Assembly: GCA_946481135.1 (NCBI GenBank)
Contig: CAMLMQ010000014.1
Location: 1 to 30,922, forward strand
From: an uncultured Microbacteriaceae bacterium
GTDB taxonomy: Bacteria > Actinomycetota > Actinomycetes > Actinomycetales > Microbacteriaceae
Length of the DNA stretch: 30,922 nucleotides
Reading direction: 5' to 3'
Part shown: positions 7,306 to 14,661 of the stretch, piece by piece
Numbering within the stretch: position 1 is the stretch's first letter
Layout: each line of letters opens with the position of its first letter
Made by a program: the position numbers and the translations under genes
Notes under the pieces: generated by a model
Told to the model about the DNA's origin: nothing
What the model saw: the letters and a program-made list of their open reading frames with translations, nothing else
Database searches by the model: none

Positions 7306-8292
7306 ATGCGCCTGCTCGTGCTCGGCGGAACCGCCTGGCTCTCGTCCCTCGTCGTCACCGACGCCGTCGCCCGCGGGCACGACGTCACGGCTCTCGCCCG
7401 CGGGGAGTCGGGCTCGGCGCCCGACGGCGCGCGCTTCGTGCGCGCCGACCGGGAGGCGCCGGGTGCGTTCGACGACGTGGCGGGCGACTGGGATGCCGTG
7501 GTCGATGTCGCGCGGCAGCCCGGCCAGGTGCGCGCCGCGGTCGACGCCCTCGCGCCGCGCGCGGGGCACTGGGTGTTCGTGTCGACGGTGTCGGTGTACG
7601 CGGAGCCGGTCGCCGGCGGCGACGAGTCGATGCCGACCCTCCCGCCGCTCGACACCGACACGATGACCGACCTCGCCGACTACGGCTCCGCGAAGGTCGC
7701 GTGCGAGCGTCTCGTGCTCGACCGGCTCGGCGAGCGCGCGCACGTCGCCCGCGCGGGCCTCATCGGCGGACCCGGCGACCGCTCGGGCCGCAGCGTGTAC
7801 TGGCCGTGGCGGTTCGCGCATCCCGCCGACGCGCGCGGCCGGGTGCTCGTGCCCGCCGCGTCGCATCCCGTGCAGCTCATCGACGTGCGCGACCTCGCGG
7901 CCTGGCTCGTGGATGCCGCGGAGACCCGCGCGAGCGGGGTCGCCAACGTCTGCGGCGCGACGCACACGCTCGCCGAGCACGTCGCGGTCGCGCGCCAGGT
8001 GGCCGGCGGCGCCGTGGTTCCCGTCCCGGCCGAGGACGCCTGGCTCACGGCTCGCGACGTCGCCTACTGGGCCGGGCCCCGGTCTCTGCCGCTCTGGCTC
8101 CCGCCGGACGCCGCGGGGATGGGCGCGACGAGCACGGCGCGCGCGGAGTCGCTCGGCCTGCGCCGACGTGCCCTCGTCGAGACGCTCGCCGACGGGCTCG
8201 CGTGGCGGGAGGCGCATCCCGAGGTCGACTTCGGGGCGGGGTTGACGGATGCCGACGAGCGCGCCCTGTTGGCGGAGCTCACCGGGGCCTAG
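7306..8292 (+). CDS. NAD-dependent epimerase/dehydratase-like protein (SDR)
   Basis: This 328-residue protein is of the extended short-chain dehydrogenase (NAD-dependent epimerase) type. It begins with a beta strand and a nucleotide-binding loop, MRLLVLGGTAWLSSLV, continues with VFVSTVSVYAEP, and carries YGSAKVACE around residues 126-134, which places Tyr and Lys in the YxxxK catalytic arrangement. RAGLIGGPGDRSGR and VQLIDVRDLAAWLVDAAE follow, as in reductases and epimerases of this group. ATG 7306 is chosen because the nucleotide-binding strand starts there; an in-frame ATG at 7264 would add 14 unrelated residues. The substrate is unknown. The gene ends with a 4-bp convergent overlap (CTAG) with the ArsR gene. 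Confidence 0.88.
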   Translation: MRLLVLGGTAWLSSLVVTDAVARGHDVTALARGESGSAPDGARFVRADREAPGAFDDVAGDWDAVVDVARQPGQVRAAVDALAPRAGHWVFVSTVSVYAEPVAGGDESMPTLPPLDTDTMTDLADYGSAKVACERLVLDRLGERAHVARAGLIGGPGDRSGRSVYWPWRFAHPADARGRVLVPAASHPVQLIDVRDLAAWLVDAAETRASGVANVCGATHTLAEHVAVARQVAGGAVVPVPAEDAWLTARDVAYWAGPRSLPLWLPPDAAGMGATSTARAESLGLRRRALVETLADGLAWREAHPEVDFGAGLTDADERALLAELTGA

Positions 8293-8615
8293 GCCTCGTC
8301 GAGGCGCTCGAGCAGTTCGACGGCGGCCCGGGCGTACTCACCGATCCAGCGGTCGTGGATGCGCTTGATCGGCAGGGGCGCGAGCGCGAGGTGGCGTTCG
8401 CGCCCGACCCGGCGCCCGGTGACGAGTTCGGCGTCTTCGAGCACGCGCAGGTGCTGCAGCACGGTCGTGCGGTCGAGTTCGGGGAACGCGGCGCAGAGCG
8501 CGCCCGTCGTGAGCGTCGACTCCTTGAGCGCATCGAGCATGCGTCGCCGCACGGGGGCGGCGAGGGCCCTGAAGACGGCGTCGTCGTCGCCACCCTTGTC
8601 ACGCGCGCTCGACAT
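8289..8615 (-). CDS. ArsR-family HTH transcriptional regulator
   Basis: This 108-residue winged-helix repressor has FRALAAPVRRRMLDAL, then LTTGALCAAFPELDRTTVLQHLRVLEDAELV (the recognition helix and turn), then GRERHLALAPLPIKRIHDRWI. No metal-binding cysteine cluster is seen, so it belongs to the non-metal group often paired with AHSA1/SRPBCC genes. The start is ATG 8615 (MSSARDK). Its ATG forms one arm of a perfect palindrome whose other arm contains the ATG of the divergent SRPBCC gene. TATTTT lies 6 nt before the start and no ribosome site is present, so the mRNA is probably leaderless. Autorepression through that palindrome is the likely control. Confidence 0.92.
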   Translation of the reverse strand: MSSARDKGGDDDAVFRALAAPVRRRMLDALKESTLTTGALCAAFPELDRTTVLQHLRVLEDAELVTGRRVGRERHLALAPLPIKRIHDRWIGEYARAAVELLERLDEA

Positions 8616-8634
8616 GTTGTAAAAATACAACATG
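8613..8634. promoter_or_regulatory. Palindromic operator containing both divergent start codons
   Basis: Arms CATGTTGTA (8613-8621) and TACAACATG (8626-8634) are perfect reverse complements around AAAA. Each arm carries one ATG: 8615 on the minus strand (ArsR) and 8632 on the plus strand (SRPBCC). TAAAAA on one strand and TATTTT on the other lie 6 nt from the respective starts, so both promoters overlap the palindrome. It is the obvious ArsR binding site. Confidence 0.85.
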
Positions 8635-9093
8635 AGTGAGCTGACCGAACTGAGCTTCACCGTCTCGGGCCGCGTGTCGCGCCCGGTCGCGGAGGTGTAC
8701 GAGGCCGTCGCCGACCCCGCGCAGCTGTCGCAGTACTTCGCGACGGGCGGCGCGCGAGGGCGCCTGGAGTCCGGAGCCACCGTGCACTGGGACTTCCACG
8801 ACTTCCCGGGCGAGTTCCCCGTGCACGTCGTCGAGGCCGACCCGCCGCGGCGCATCGTCATCCGCTGGGAGGGCGTCGAATCGACCGAACCCGAGACGAC
8901 CACGACGTTCGAGTTCGAGCCGATCGACGACGGAGCCCGCACCCTCGTGACGATCACCGAGTCGTCGTGGCAGGCGACCGCGGAGGGCGCGAAGAGCGCG
9001 TTCGGCAACTGCGAGGGCTGGACCGGGATGCTCATGGCGATGCGGATCTGGCTCGAGCACGGCATCAACCTGCGCGAGGGCTACTACGCCTGA
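8632..9093 (+). CDS. SRPBCC (AHSA1-like) domain protein
   Basis: This 153-residue single-domain protein is of the START-like SRPBCC fold, AHSA1 subgroup. The visible family pattern is SGRVSRPVAEVYEAVADPAQLSQYFA, then VHWDFHDFPGEFPVHVVEADPPRRIVIRW, ETTTTFEFEPIDDGARTLVTI, and a C-terminal helix around NCEGWTGMLMAMRIWLEHGINLR. These proteins bind hydrophobic ligands; the ligand here is unknown. There is no Shine-Dalgarno sequence, and the ATG lies in the right arm of the operator palindrome, so it is likely leaderless and repressed by the divergent ArsR protein. It ends with a 10-bp convergent overlap with the TetR gene. Confidence 0.92.
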   Translation: MSELTELSFTVSGRVSRPVAEVYEAVADPAQLSQYFATGGARGRLESGATVHWDFHDFPGEFPVHVVEADPPRRIVIRWEGVESTEPETTTTFEFEPIDDGARTLVTITESSWQATAEGAKSAFGNCEGWTGMLMAMRIWLEHGINLREGYYA

Positions 9094-9677
9094 CCCCGCA
9101 GCAGGCTCGCCGCCGTCGCCTCGACCGTGGCGACGATCGCCGCCTTGCGCCGGTCGGCCCGCGCCGCCCCCGCCGCATCGCGGAAGTAGAGCCGCTCGAC
9201 GTTGGCGAGCGCCGAGTAGCCGTCGCACAGGGTCACGATCGTGAGCAGCAGCTCGCGGGCGTCGTCGGCGCTCAGTCCCGGCACGGCCGCCCGGAGCGCG
9301 TCGACCTTCTTCGCCGAGAACGCCGCCCGCGTCTCCTCCGCGATCGGCTCGCCGCGTTCGAGCCCCTCCCACACCATGAGCCGGGCGAACCGCGGATGCG
9401 CGAGGTGGTAGTCGAAGAGACGGTCGACGTAGTCGGTGATCGCCGCGATGCCCTCCCCCCGGATCGGCACGGCGTCGACGACGGCGGTGAGGCAGTGCTC
9501 GAGCACGGCGGCGCCGAGCCCCTCCTTGTTGCCGAAGTAGGAGTAGATGCGCTCCTTGTTGACCCCGGCGGCCTCGGCGATGCGGTCCACACGGGCGCCG
9601 GAGAATCCGTGCTCGCTGAACTCCTGCGCGGCCGCCTCGAGCAGCAGGCGGCGCGTGCGCTCGGTGTCCCACGCCAT
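9084..9677 (-). CDS. TetR/AcrR-family transcriptional regulator
   Basis: This 197-residue repressor has an N-terminal helix-turn-helix (about residues 5-55): TRRLLLEAAAQEFSEHGFSGARVDRIAEAAGVNKERIYSYFGNKEGL is typical of TetR proteins. A helical ligand-binding domain follows. Three starts are in frame: TTG 9701, ATG 9686 and ATG 9677. TAGGAT lies exactly 7 nt before ATG 9677 and includes the ATG at 9686, so 9677 is preferred. The gene is divergent from a small membrane protein. The shared region holds three 14-bp operators, the nearest lying just upstream of its own -10 element, which indicates autoregulation. The ligand is unknown. Confidence 0.93.
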   Translation of the reverse strand: MAWDTERTRRLLLEAAAQEFSEHGFSGARVDRIAEAAGVNKERIYSYFGNKEGLGAAVLEHCLTAVVDAVPIRGEGIAAITDYVDRLFDYHLAHPRFARLMVWEGLERGEPIAEETRAAFSAKKVDALRAAVPGLSADDARELLLTIVTLCDGYSALANVERLYFRDAAGAARADRRKAAIVATVEATAASLLRGQA

Positions 9678-9684
9678 GTCCGCC

Positions 9685-9690
9685 ATCCTA
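9685..9690 (-). promoter_or_regulatory. -10 hexamer TAGGAT of the TetR gene
   Basis: TAGGAT on the minus strand is followed by 7 nt and ATG 9677. The first operator (9699-9712) lies 8 bp upstream of it, where bound repressor would block RNA polymerase. Confidence 0.5.
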
Positions 9691-9698
9691 GGCGGCTC

Positions 9699-9712
9699 CA
9701 ACTATTCAGTTG
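9699..9712. promoter_or_regulatory. TetR operator copy 1
   Basis: CAACTATTCAGTTG has perfect 5-bp arms (CAACT/AGTTG) and a 4-bp spacer. It overlaps the -35 element of the rightward promoter and lies just upstream of the TetR gene's -10. Confidence 0.75.
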
Positions 9713-9738
9713 CAGATTGGCGTCACGGGCACTAGATT
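9710..9738 (+). promoter_or_regulatory. Promoter of the 88-residue membrane protein gene
   Basis: TTGCAG (9710-9715) and TAGATT (9733-9738) are separated by 17 bp, a good sigma-70-type promoter. Operator 1 covers the -35 and operator 2 starts 1 bp after the -10, so the regulator can block it at both ends. Confidence 0.7.
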
Positions 9739-9739
9739 C

Positions 9740-9767
9740 CAACTGAAAAGTTGCAACCGATTAGTTG
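9740..9767. promoter_or_regulatory. TetR operator copies 2 and 3 (tandem)
   Basis: CAACTGAAAAGTTG (9740-9753) is immediately followed by CAACCGATTAGTTG (9754-9767). Both keep the CAACN/AGTTG arms with a 4-bp spacer, as in copy 1. Copy 3 has one arm mismatch. They cover the transcription start and end at the GGAG ribosome site. Confidence 0.75.
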
Positions 9768-9776
9768 GAGATTCGG

Positions 9777-10043
9777 ATGATCGACCCCACCGCGGCCCCC
9801 GCCGGCCCCACCGAGACGCCCGCCGCCCCCGCGGTCCCCTCCGTCCACGTGCGCGCCGTCGTCACGTGGGTCGCGATCTTCCCGCTCGTCGCCCTCGGCA
9901 TGACCGCGATGAACCCGTTCACCGACACCTGGCATCCCGTGCTGCGCGCCCTCGTGCTCACGGTCGTCGTCGTGCCGCTCGCGGTCTACGTCGTCGTGCC
10001 GCGGCTGCTGCGCCTCTACCTCACGCGCCTCGCGCGCCGCTAA
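9777..10043 (+). CDS. Small two-helix membrane protein under TetR control
   Basis: This 88-residue protein has a Pro/Ala-rich N-terminal tail (about 1-23) and two membrane helices, near 25-45 and 55-77. The pattern TWVAIFPLVAL ... PVLRALVLTVVVVPLAVYVVVPRL resembles, from memory, the C-terminal membrane segment of COG3224 antibiotic-biosynthesis-monooxygenase-like proteins, here without the ABM domain. ATG 9777 has GGAG 6 nt upstream. The upstream promoter is framed by three TetR operators, so expression is probably induced by the ligand of the divergent regulator. It overlaps the MFS gene stop by 4 bp (CTAA) on the other strand. The function is unknown. Confidence 0.8.
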   Translation: MIDPTAAPAGPTETPAAPAVPSVHVRAVVTWVAIFPLVALGMTAMNPFTDTWHPVLRALVLTVVVVPLAVYVVVPRLLRLYLTRLARR

Positions 10044-11413
10044 AGCTCGACCGGGGGTGGGATCCGCGGCGTCGACCCCGGGGCCGCCTTCGGGCGCTTC
10101 ACGATGCGCACCACCCGCCGGAAGTCGCGCAGGTTCACCTTGAGCGTGAGCTGGTGCCGGCGCGCGAGGATGACGGCGACGACGAGCGCGGCGAGCAGTG
10201 GCATCCCGCCCGCGACCGCGAAGGCCGCCTGCATCCCGAGCACCTCGGCGATCCAGCCGACGATCACGCCGCCCGCCGCCTGCCCTCCCATGAGGATCAC
10301 CATGTAGACGGCCATCACCCGGCCGCGGATGCTCCCGTTCGTCGAGAGCTGCACCATCGACTCGGCGCCCGTCGCGAAGAGCAGGCGGAAGATCCCGAGC
10401 GCGACGATGCCGGCGAGGAAGACCCCGTAGACGGGCACGAGGCCGCCGAGCACGATCGCGAGCCCGTAGGCGCCGGTGAGCAGCGCGATCGACCGCAGGC
10501 GCAGGGTCTTGCGCCGCGCCGAGGCGAGCGCGCCGAGCACCGCACCGACCGCGGCCAGGGAGGTGTAGAGCCCGTAGCCCTCCGATCCGGTGTCGAACCC
10601 GCCCTCCGCGGCCGCGGCGGTGAAGAGCACCGGCAGCGTCATCCCGAACGTCGCGACGAACGCGAGCAGCACCATCGGCCAGAGGATCGTCGGTTTGCGG
10701 CGGATGTAGCGCAGCGCCACCCGCACGCCGCCGGCCCCCTCCGCGGGGCGGGCGACGGCCGAGAGGTCGGCGGTGCGGAACGCGGCGAAGCACAGCACGC
10801 TCACGACGGTCGCGAGGGCGCTGCCGGCGATCGACCACCCCGACCCGACGACACCGATGAGGATGCCGCTCACCGCCGGTCCGACGAGGCCGCCGATGTG
10901 GAACGTCGAGGCGTTGATGCTGACCGCCGTGCGCAGACGTGCGGGGTCGACGAGCTGCCCGATGAGCGCCGCGCGGGCGGGACCCTCGAGCGCCCCCGCG
11001 ACGCCGGAGACGGCGGCGACGAGGTAGACGTGCCACACCTCGACGGCTCCGAGGATGGCGAGCAGGGCGAGCGTCGCGCTGCCGAGGAACGCGACCGTCT
11101 GCGTGAGCAGCACGATCCCGCGTCGCGAGAACCGGTCGGCGACGACGCCGGCGAACGCGCCGAGCAGCAGCGTCGGGCCGAACTGCAGCGTCACGGCGAG
11201 GCCGACGAGCGCGAGGTTGCCGGTGAGCTCGAGCATGAGCCAGTCGACGGCGATGCGCGCCATCCACATCGCGATCGACGAGAAGAAGATCGACGCGACC
11301 GAGAGGCGGAAGTTGCGGATGCGAAAGATCGCGACGACGTCGCGGCCGGCGGTGCGGCCGGGCTGGATCGGGATCGGCGCGGTGAGAGCCGGGTCGCTGC
11401 CGCCGAGACTCAC
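10040..11413 (-). CDS. MFS transporter (MFS_3/EntS-like)
   Basis: This 457-residue membrane transporter has about 12 helices. The N-terminal SVASIFFSSIAMWMARIAVDWLMLELTGN segment, the loop GVVADRFSRRG between helices 2 and 3, and the mid-protein repeat of this pattern are characteristic of the EntS/MFS_3 branch of the major facilitator superfamily, which exports siderophores, drugs and other small molecules by proton antiport. The C-terminal cytoplasmic tail is basic and Pro-rich. The GTG start at 11413 has a GGGGG ribosome site, and a TAGGCT hexamer lies about 21 nt upstream. It converges with the TetR-controlled small membrane gene. The substrate cannot be told. Confidence 0.9.
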   Translation of the reverse strand: MSLGGSDPALTAPIPIQPGRTAGRDVVAIFRIRNFRLSVASIFFSSIAMWMARIAVDWLMLELTGNLALVGLAVTLQFGPTLLLGAFAGVVADRFSRRGIVLLTQTVAFLGSATLALLAILGAVEVWHVYLVAAVSGVAGALEGPARAALIGQLVDPARLRTAVSINASTFHIGGLVGPAVSGILIGVVGSGWSIAGSALATVVSVLCFAAFRTADLSAVARPAEGAGGVRVALRYIRRKPTILWPMVLLAFVATFGMTLPVLFTAAAAEGGFDTGSEGYGLYTSLAAVGAVLGALASARRKTLRLRSIALLTGAYGLAIVLGGLVPVYGVFLAGIVALGIFRLLFATGAESMVQLSTNGSIRGRVMAVYMVILMGGQAAGGVIVGWIAEVLGMQAAFAVAGGMPLLAALVVAVILARRHQLTLKVNLRDFRRVVRIVKRPKAAPGSTPRIPPPVEL

Positions 11414-11434
11414 CGTGTCCCCCTTTCGGCGTCT

Positions 11435-11440
11435 AGCCTA
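11435..11440 (-). promoter_or_regulatory. -10 hexamer TAGGCT of the MFS gene
   Basis: TAGGCT on the minus strand lies 21 nt before GTG 11413, leaving a leader of about 14 nt that includes an AAAGGGGG ribosome site. Confidence 0.4.
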
Positions 11441-11447
11441 CGCCTGC

Positions 11448-11478
11448 GTCTCGACACGCTCCGCTACTCGACGACCGG
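11448..11478. repeat. Probable dispersed repeat at the adnB 3' end
   Basis: The motif around TCTCGACACGCTCCGCTACT at 11448-11478 resembles short intergenic repeats I recall from Microbacteriaceae genomes. It provides the last codons and the stop of adnB (Val-Val-Glu-stop). Only one copy is present in this window, so its repeat nature cannot be shown here. Confidence 0.4.
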
Positions 11479-14400
11479 CGAGGTCGCGGCCCGCCATCGG
11501 GCGAGCAGCTGCTCCTCGGAGTCGATGCGGTCGGGGGCGAGCACCCGATCCTCGGCGACGAAGTAGAACACCGCGTCGACGTCGGTCTCGGGGATGCCGG
11601 CCCACCGCGCGTAGGCGAGGCGGTAGAGCGCGAGCTGCAGCTGCTTGCGCTCGAGATCGGTGGCGTCCTTCGGAGCGCTGCCGGTCTTCCAGTCGACGAT
11701 GAGCACCCGGCCGTCGGGTTCGTCGTAGACGGCGTCGATCTTGCAGATCACGACCCGGTCGTCGAACGGCAGGTGGATCTCGCGCTCGACCTCCCGGGGT
11801 TTGCGCCGCGCCCACTCCGATGCCTCGAAGGTGGCCCGCAGCGCCTCCAGCTCCGCACCCACCGCCTCGGCCCCGGCATCCGTCTCGGTGGCGAGCGCGT
11901 CGAGCTCCTCCGCGCCCGTGCCGAAGCCGAACCGCTGCTCGACCCACGCGTGGAAGAGGGTGCCGAGCCGGGTCGCCGAGAATGGCCGCTCGGGCATCGG
12001 GCGCCGCAGCTCCCCCGCGACGCGGTCGGGTTCGGTGACGTAGTCGTGGAATCGGGAAGCCGGAACGCGCGTCGGGATCGGCACCGTCTCGGCGGCGGCC
12101 CGGGCGGCGCGCTCGGCGAGCAGCAGTTCGACGTCGCGCGCCCACGGCCCCGCGAGCGCGGGCTCGGCGGCCCGCACGGCCTCCGCCGCCCACTCCACGG
12201 CGGGGCGGCGCGAGCCGAGCGGGTCGAGCGGCCAGACGAGGCGTTCGAGGTCGTCGCCGAGCGGGTTCTCCTCGTGTACGGATGCCGTCGGCGGCTCGGG
12301 CACGAGGCCCGCGGCGGCGAGGTCGCGCAGGAACACCGACGCCTCGCGCGGCTTCGCCTGCGTCGCCCAGAACGACCCCGACAGCAGCAGCGCGTGCCGG
12401 GCGCGGGTGACGGCGACGTAGGCGAGGCGGCGCTCCTCGTCGAGCGCGCGGCGGCGCACCCCCTCCTTGAACGCGTCGCGCGCGGCGAGCAGCTCCTTGC
12501 GGGTCGTCGCCGCGACCCCGTCGAACGCGGGCAGCTCGGCCGCGTCGCCGCGCAGCGGCCACGGGTACTGCCCGAACCCGAGCCAGCCGAGGTAGCCCTC
12601 CCGGGGTCGCGCGGGGAACTCGTCGGTCACCATCCGCGGCACGGCGACGGCATCCCATTCGAGCCCCTTCGCACCGTGCACCGTGAGCACCTGCACGGTG
12701 CCCGGCTCGGGCGGCTCGGGGCGCGGCGACAGGTCCTCCCGCAGCTCGGCCTCGCGCAGCCACGCGAGGAACCCGGTGAGCGTCGCGACCTCGGCGATCG
12801 CCAGATACCCCGCAAGGGCGTCGGCGAAGGCGTCGAGGTTCGCGGTGCCGAGCACGCGGTGCTCGTTCGCGGCGACCTCGACGTCGAGCCGCAGCTCCTG
12901 GGTGACGAGCGCGACGAGGTCGGGCAGGTCGAGCCGCGTGCGCGCCCGCAGCCGCGCGAGGGTCGCGCCGGCATCCTTGAGCCGCGGCAGTCCCGCGTCG
13001 CTGAACCCCTCGAGGGCGACGTGCCCGTCGGGCGCGGTCGCGAGGAAGTCGAGCGCGTCGACGATCGAGCCGCCCTCCCCCGGCGCGACGGCCGTCGCGA
13101 GGATCGCGCGCACCTCGTCGTCGTGCTGCCGCTGGGTGTGGTCGCGGGCGCGCAGCCACGCGGCGAGCCGGTTGAGGGCGTAGAGGTCGGCGACGCCGAC
13201 GCGCCACCGCGATCCGGCGAGCACGCGCAGCAGCTCGATGCCGGCGGCCGGGTCGTCGAGCGCACGCAGCACGCACACGAGGTCGGCGATCTCGGGTTCG
13301 GCGAGCAGCCCGCCGATGCCGAGCACGTGGAACGGGATGCCGCGCTCCCGCAGCGCCGCGAGGAAGTACGGCTGCGTCGCCCGCGTGCGCAGCAGCATCG
13401 CGGCGCTCGGCGGGGTCCCCCCCGGCTCCACGCGGATGCGCGCGCCCAACCACTCGGCGACGGCGGCGGCCTCCTCGGCCACCGTCTCGGGGAACACCAC
13501 CTCGACGGGCGCGTGCGTCGCCGCGGGCGACGCGACGAGCTGTTCGACCGGCACGCCCCGCCCCGCGAACGGCGCGACGAGCTCGTTCGCCGCCGCGAGG
13601 ATGCCGGTGCCGTTGCGCCACGACGTCGACAGGGCGAACCGGGCGTCGGCGCCGAAGAGCGACGCGAACTGGTCGAGGTTCGCCGCGCTCGCACCGCGCC
13701 AGCCGTAGATCGACTGGTTGGGGTCGCCGACCGCCATGACGGGCGTGCCGCCGAACAGCTCGGCGAGCAGCCGGGTCTGCACGACCGAGGTGTCCTGGTA
13801 CTCGTCGAGCAGCACGACCCGGTACTGCTCGCGCAGCGCCTCCCCGGTCGCGGGCTGCTTCTGCGCGATGCGCAGCGCGAGCGCCACCTGGTCGGCGTAT
13901 TCGACGACGCCGCGCCGCACCTTCTCGGCCTCGTACTCGGCGGCGAGGTCGGCGAGCACGCCGAGCGCCCCGAGGTTGCGGGCGAGCTCGACGGCATCCA
14001 GACGCTCGAAGCGGTCGGGCGGGTCGTTCGTCGGCAGCTCCTCGAGCGCGCCGAGCCGGGCGGCGAGGGCGCGCAGTTCGTCGAGGTCGCCCGCGTGCTC
14101 GGCGACGCCGCGCGCGACGGCGAGCACGGCCTTCGTGAGCGGGTCGAGGTTCTTGCCGAGCGTCGCGAGGCGCTCATCCCGGCTGCGCGTGACGACCCCG
14201 CGCGCGAGCTGCCACGCCGCCGCCTCGCCGAGCACGGGCGCGTCGCCCTCGCGGCCGAGCAGGATGGCCGAGTCGCGGTACAGCTTGTTCGCGAACGCGT
14301 TGTAGGTGCCGACCTCGGGGGCGTCGAACACGTCGCGCTCGGGCAGCAGGCCCGCGGCATCCAACTCGGCGATGCGCTCGCGGATGCGGTGCTGCAGCTC

Positions 14401-14661
14401 GCCGGCCGCCTTGCGCGTGAAGGTGAGGCCCAGCACCTGCGCGGGCTCGACGAGCCCGTTCGCGAGCAGCCAGAGCACGCGGTTCGCCATCGTCTCGGTC
14501 TTGCCCGAGCCGGCGCCCGCCACGACGAGCGCGGGGGCGAGCGGCGCCTCGATGACGGCGCGCTGCTGCGGCGTCGGATGCGGCACGGGCTTGCCGCGCA
14601 CGCTCGCGAGCGCCTCGGCGAGGTCGATCGCGCTGTAGCGGACCCCAGAGAGGTCAGTCAC
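11464..14661 (-). CDS. adnB: AdnB-like UvrD helicase/RecB-type nuclease
   Basis: This 1065-residue protein combines a superfamily 1 (UvrD/PcrA) helicase with a C-terminal PD-(D/E)XK nuclease. It has a Q-motif PTPQQRAVIEAP at 29-40, the Walker A sequence GAGSGKTET with Lys54, an intact motif II LLDEYQDTS near 285, motif III GDPNQSIYGWRGA, motif V VHGAKGLEWDAV and motif VI VAVTRARHALLL. The nuclease motif is ICKIDAVYD ... VLIVDWKTG near 970-990, followed by LQLALYRLAY. This fits AdnB, the motor subunit of the actinobacterial AdnAB double-strand-break resection complex. GTG 14661 overlaps the upstream adnA stop by 8 bp, so the two genes are translationally coupled. The open frame further upstream is a shadow within adnA. 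Confidence 0.88.
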   Translation of the reverse strand: MTDLSGVRYSAIDLAEALASVRGKPVPHPTPQQRAVIEAPLAPALVVAGAGSGKTETMANRVLWLLANGLVEPAQVLGLTFTRKAAGELQHRIRERIAELDAAGLLPERDVFDAPEVGTYNAFANKLYRDSAILLGREGDAPVLGEAAAWQLARGVVTRSRDERLATLGKNLDPLTKAVLAVARGVAEHAGDLDELRALAARLGALEELPTNDPPDRFERLDAVELARNLGALGVLADLAAEYEAEKVRRGVVEYADQVALALRIAQKQPATGEALREQYRVVLLDEYQDTSVVQTRLLAELFGGTPVMAVGDPNQSIYGWRGASAANLDQFASLFGADARFALSTSWRNGTGILAAANELVAPFAGRGVPVEQLVASPAATHAPVEVVFPETVAEEAAAVAEWLGARIRVEPGGTPPSAAMLLRTRATQPYFLAALRERGIPFHVLGIGGLLAEPEIADLVCVLRALDDPAAGIELLRVLAGSRWRVGVADLYALNRLAAWLRARDHTQRQHDDEVRAILATAVAPGEGGSIVDALDFLATAPDGHVALEGFSDAGLPRLKDAGATLARLRARTRLDLPDLVALVTQELRLDVEVAANEHRVLGTANLDAFADALAGYLAIAEVATLTGFLAWLREAELREDLSPRPEPPEPGTVQVLTVHGAKGLEWDAVAVPRMVTDEFPARPREGYLGWLGFGQYPWPLRGDAAELPAFDGVAATTRKELLAARDAFKEGVRRRALDEERRLAYVAVTRARHALLLSGSFWATQAKPREASVFLRDLAAAGLVPEPPTASVHEENPLGDDLERLVWPLDPLGSRRPAVEWAAEAVRAAEPALAGPWARDVELLLAERAARAAAETVPIPTRVPASRFHDYVTEPDRVAGELRRPMPERPFSATRLGTLFHAWVEQRFGFGTGAEELDALATETDAGAEAVGAELEALRATFEASEWARRKPREVEREIHLPFDDRVVICKIDAVYDEPDGRVLIVDWKTGSAPKDATDLERKQLQLALYRLAYARWAGIPETDVDAVFYFVAEDRVLAPDRIDSEEQLLARWRAATSPVVE

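Noticed and set aside
8288..8293. CTAG at the convergent ends of the epimerase and ArsR genes as a special site
   Set aside because: It is simply the overlap of TAG stop codons read on both strands. A similar overlap (CTAA) occurs at 10040-10043, and both reflect compact gene packing.
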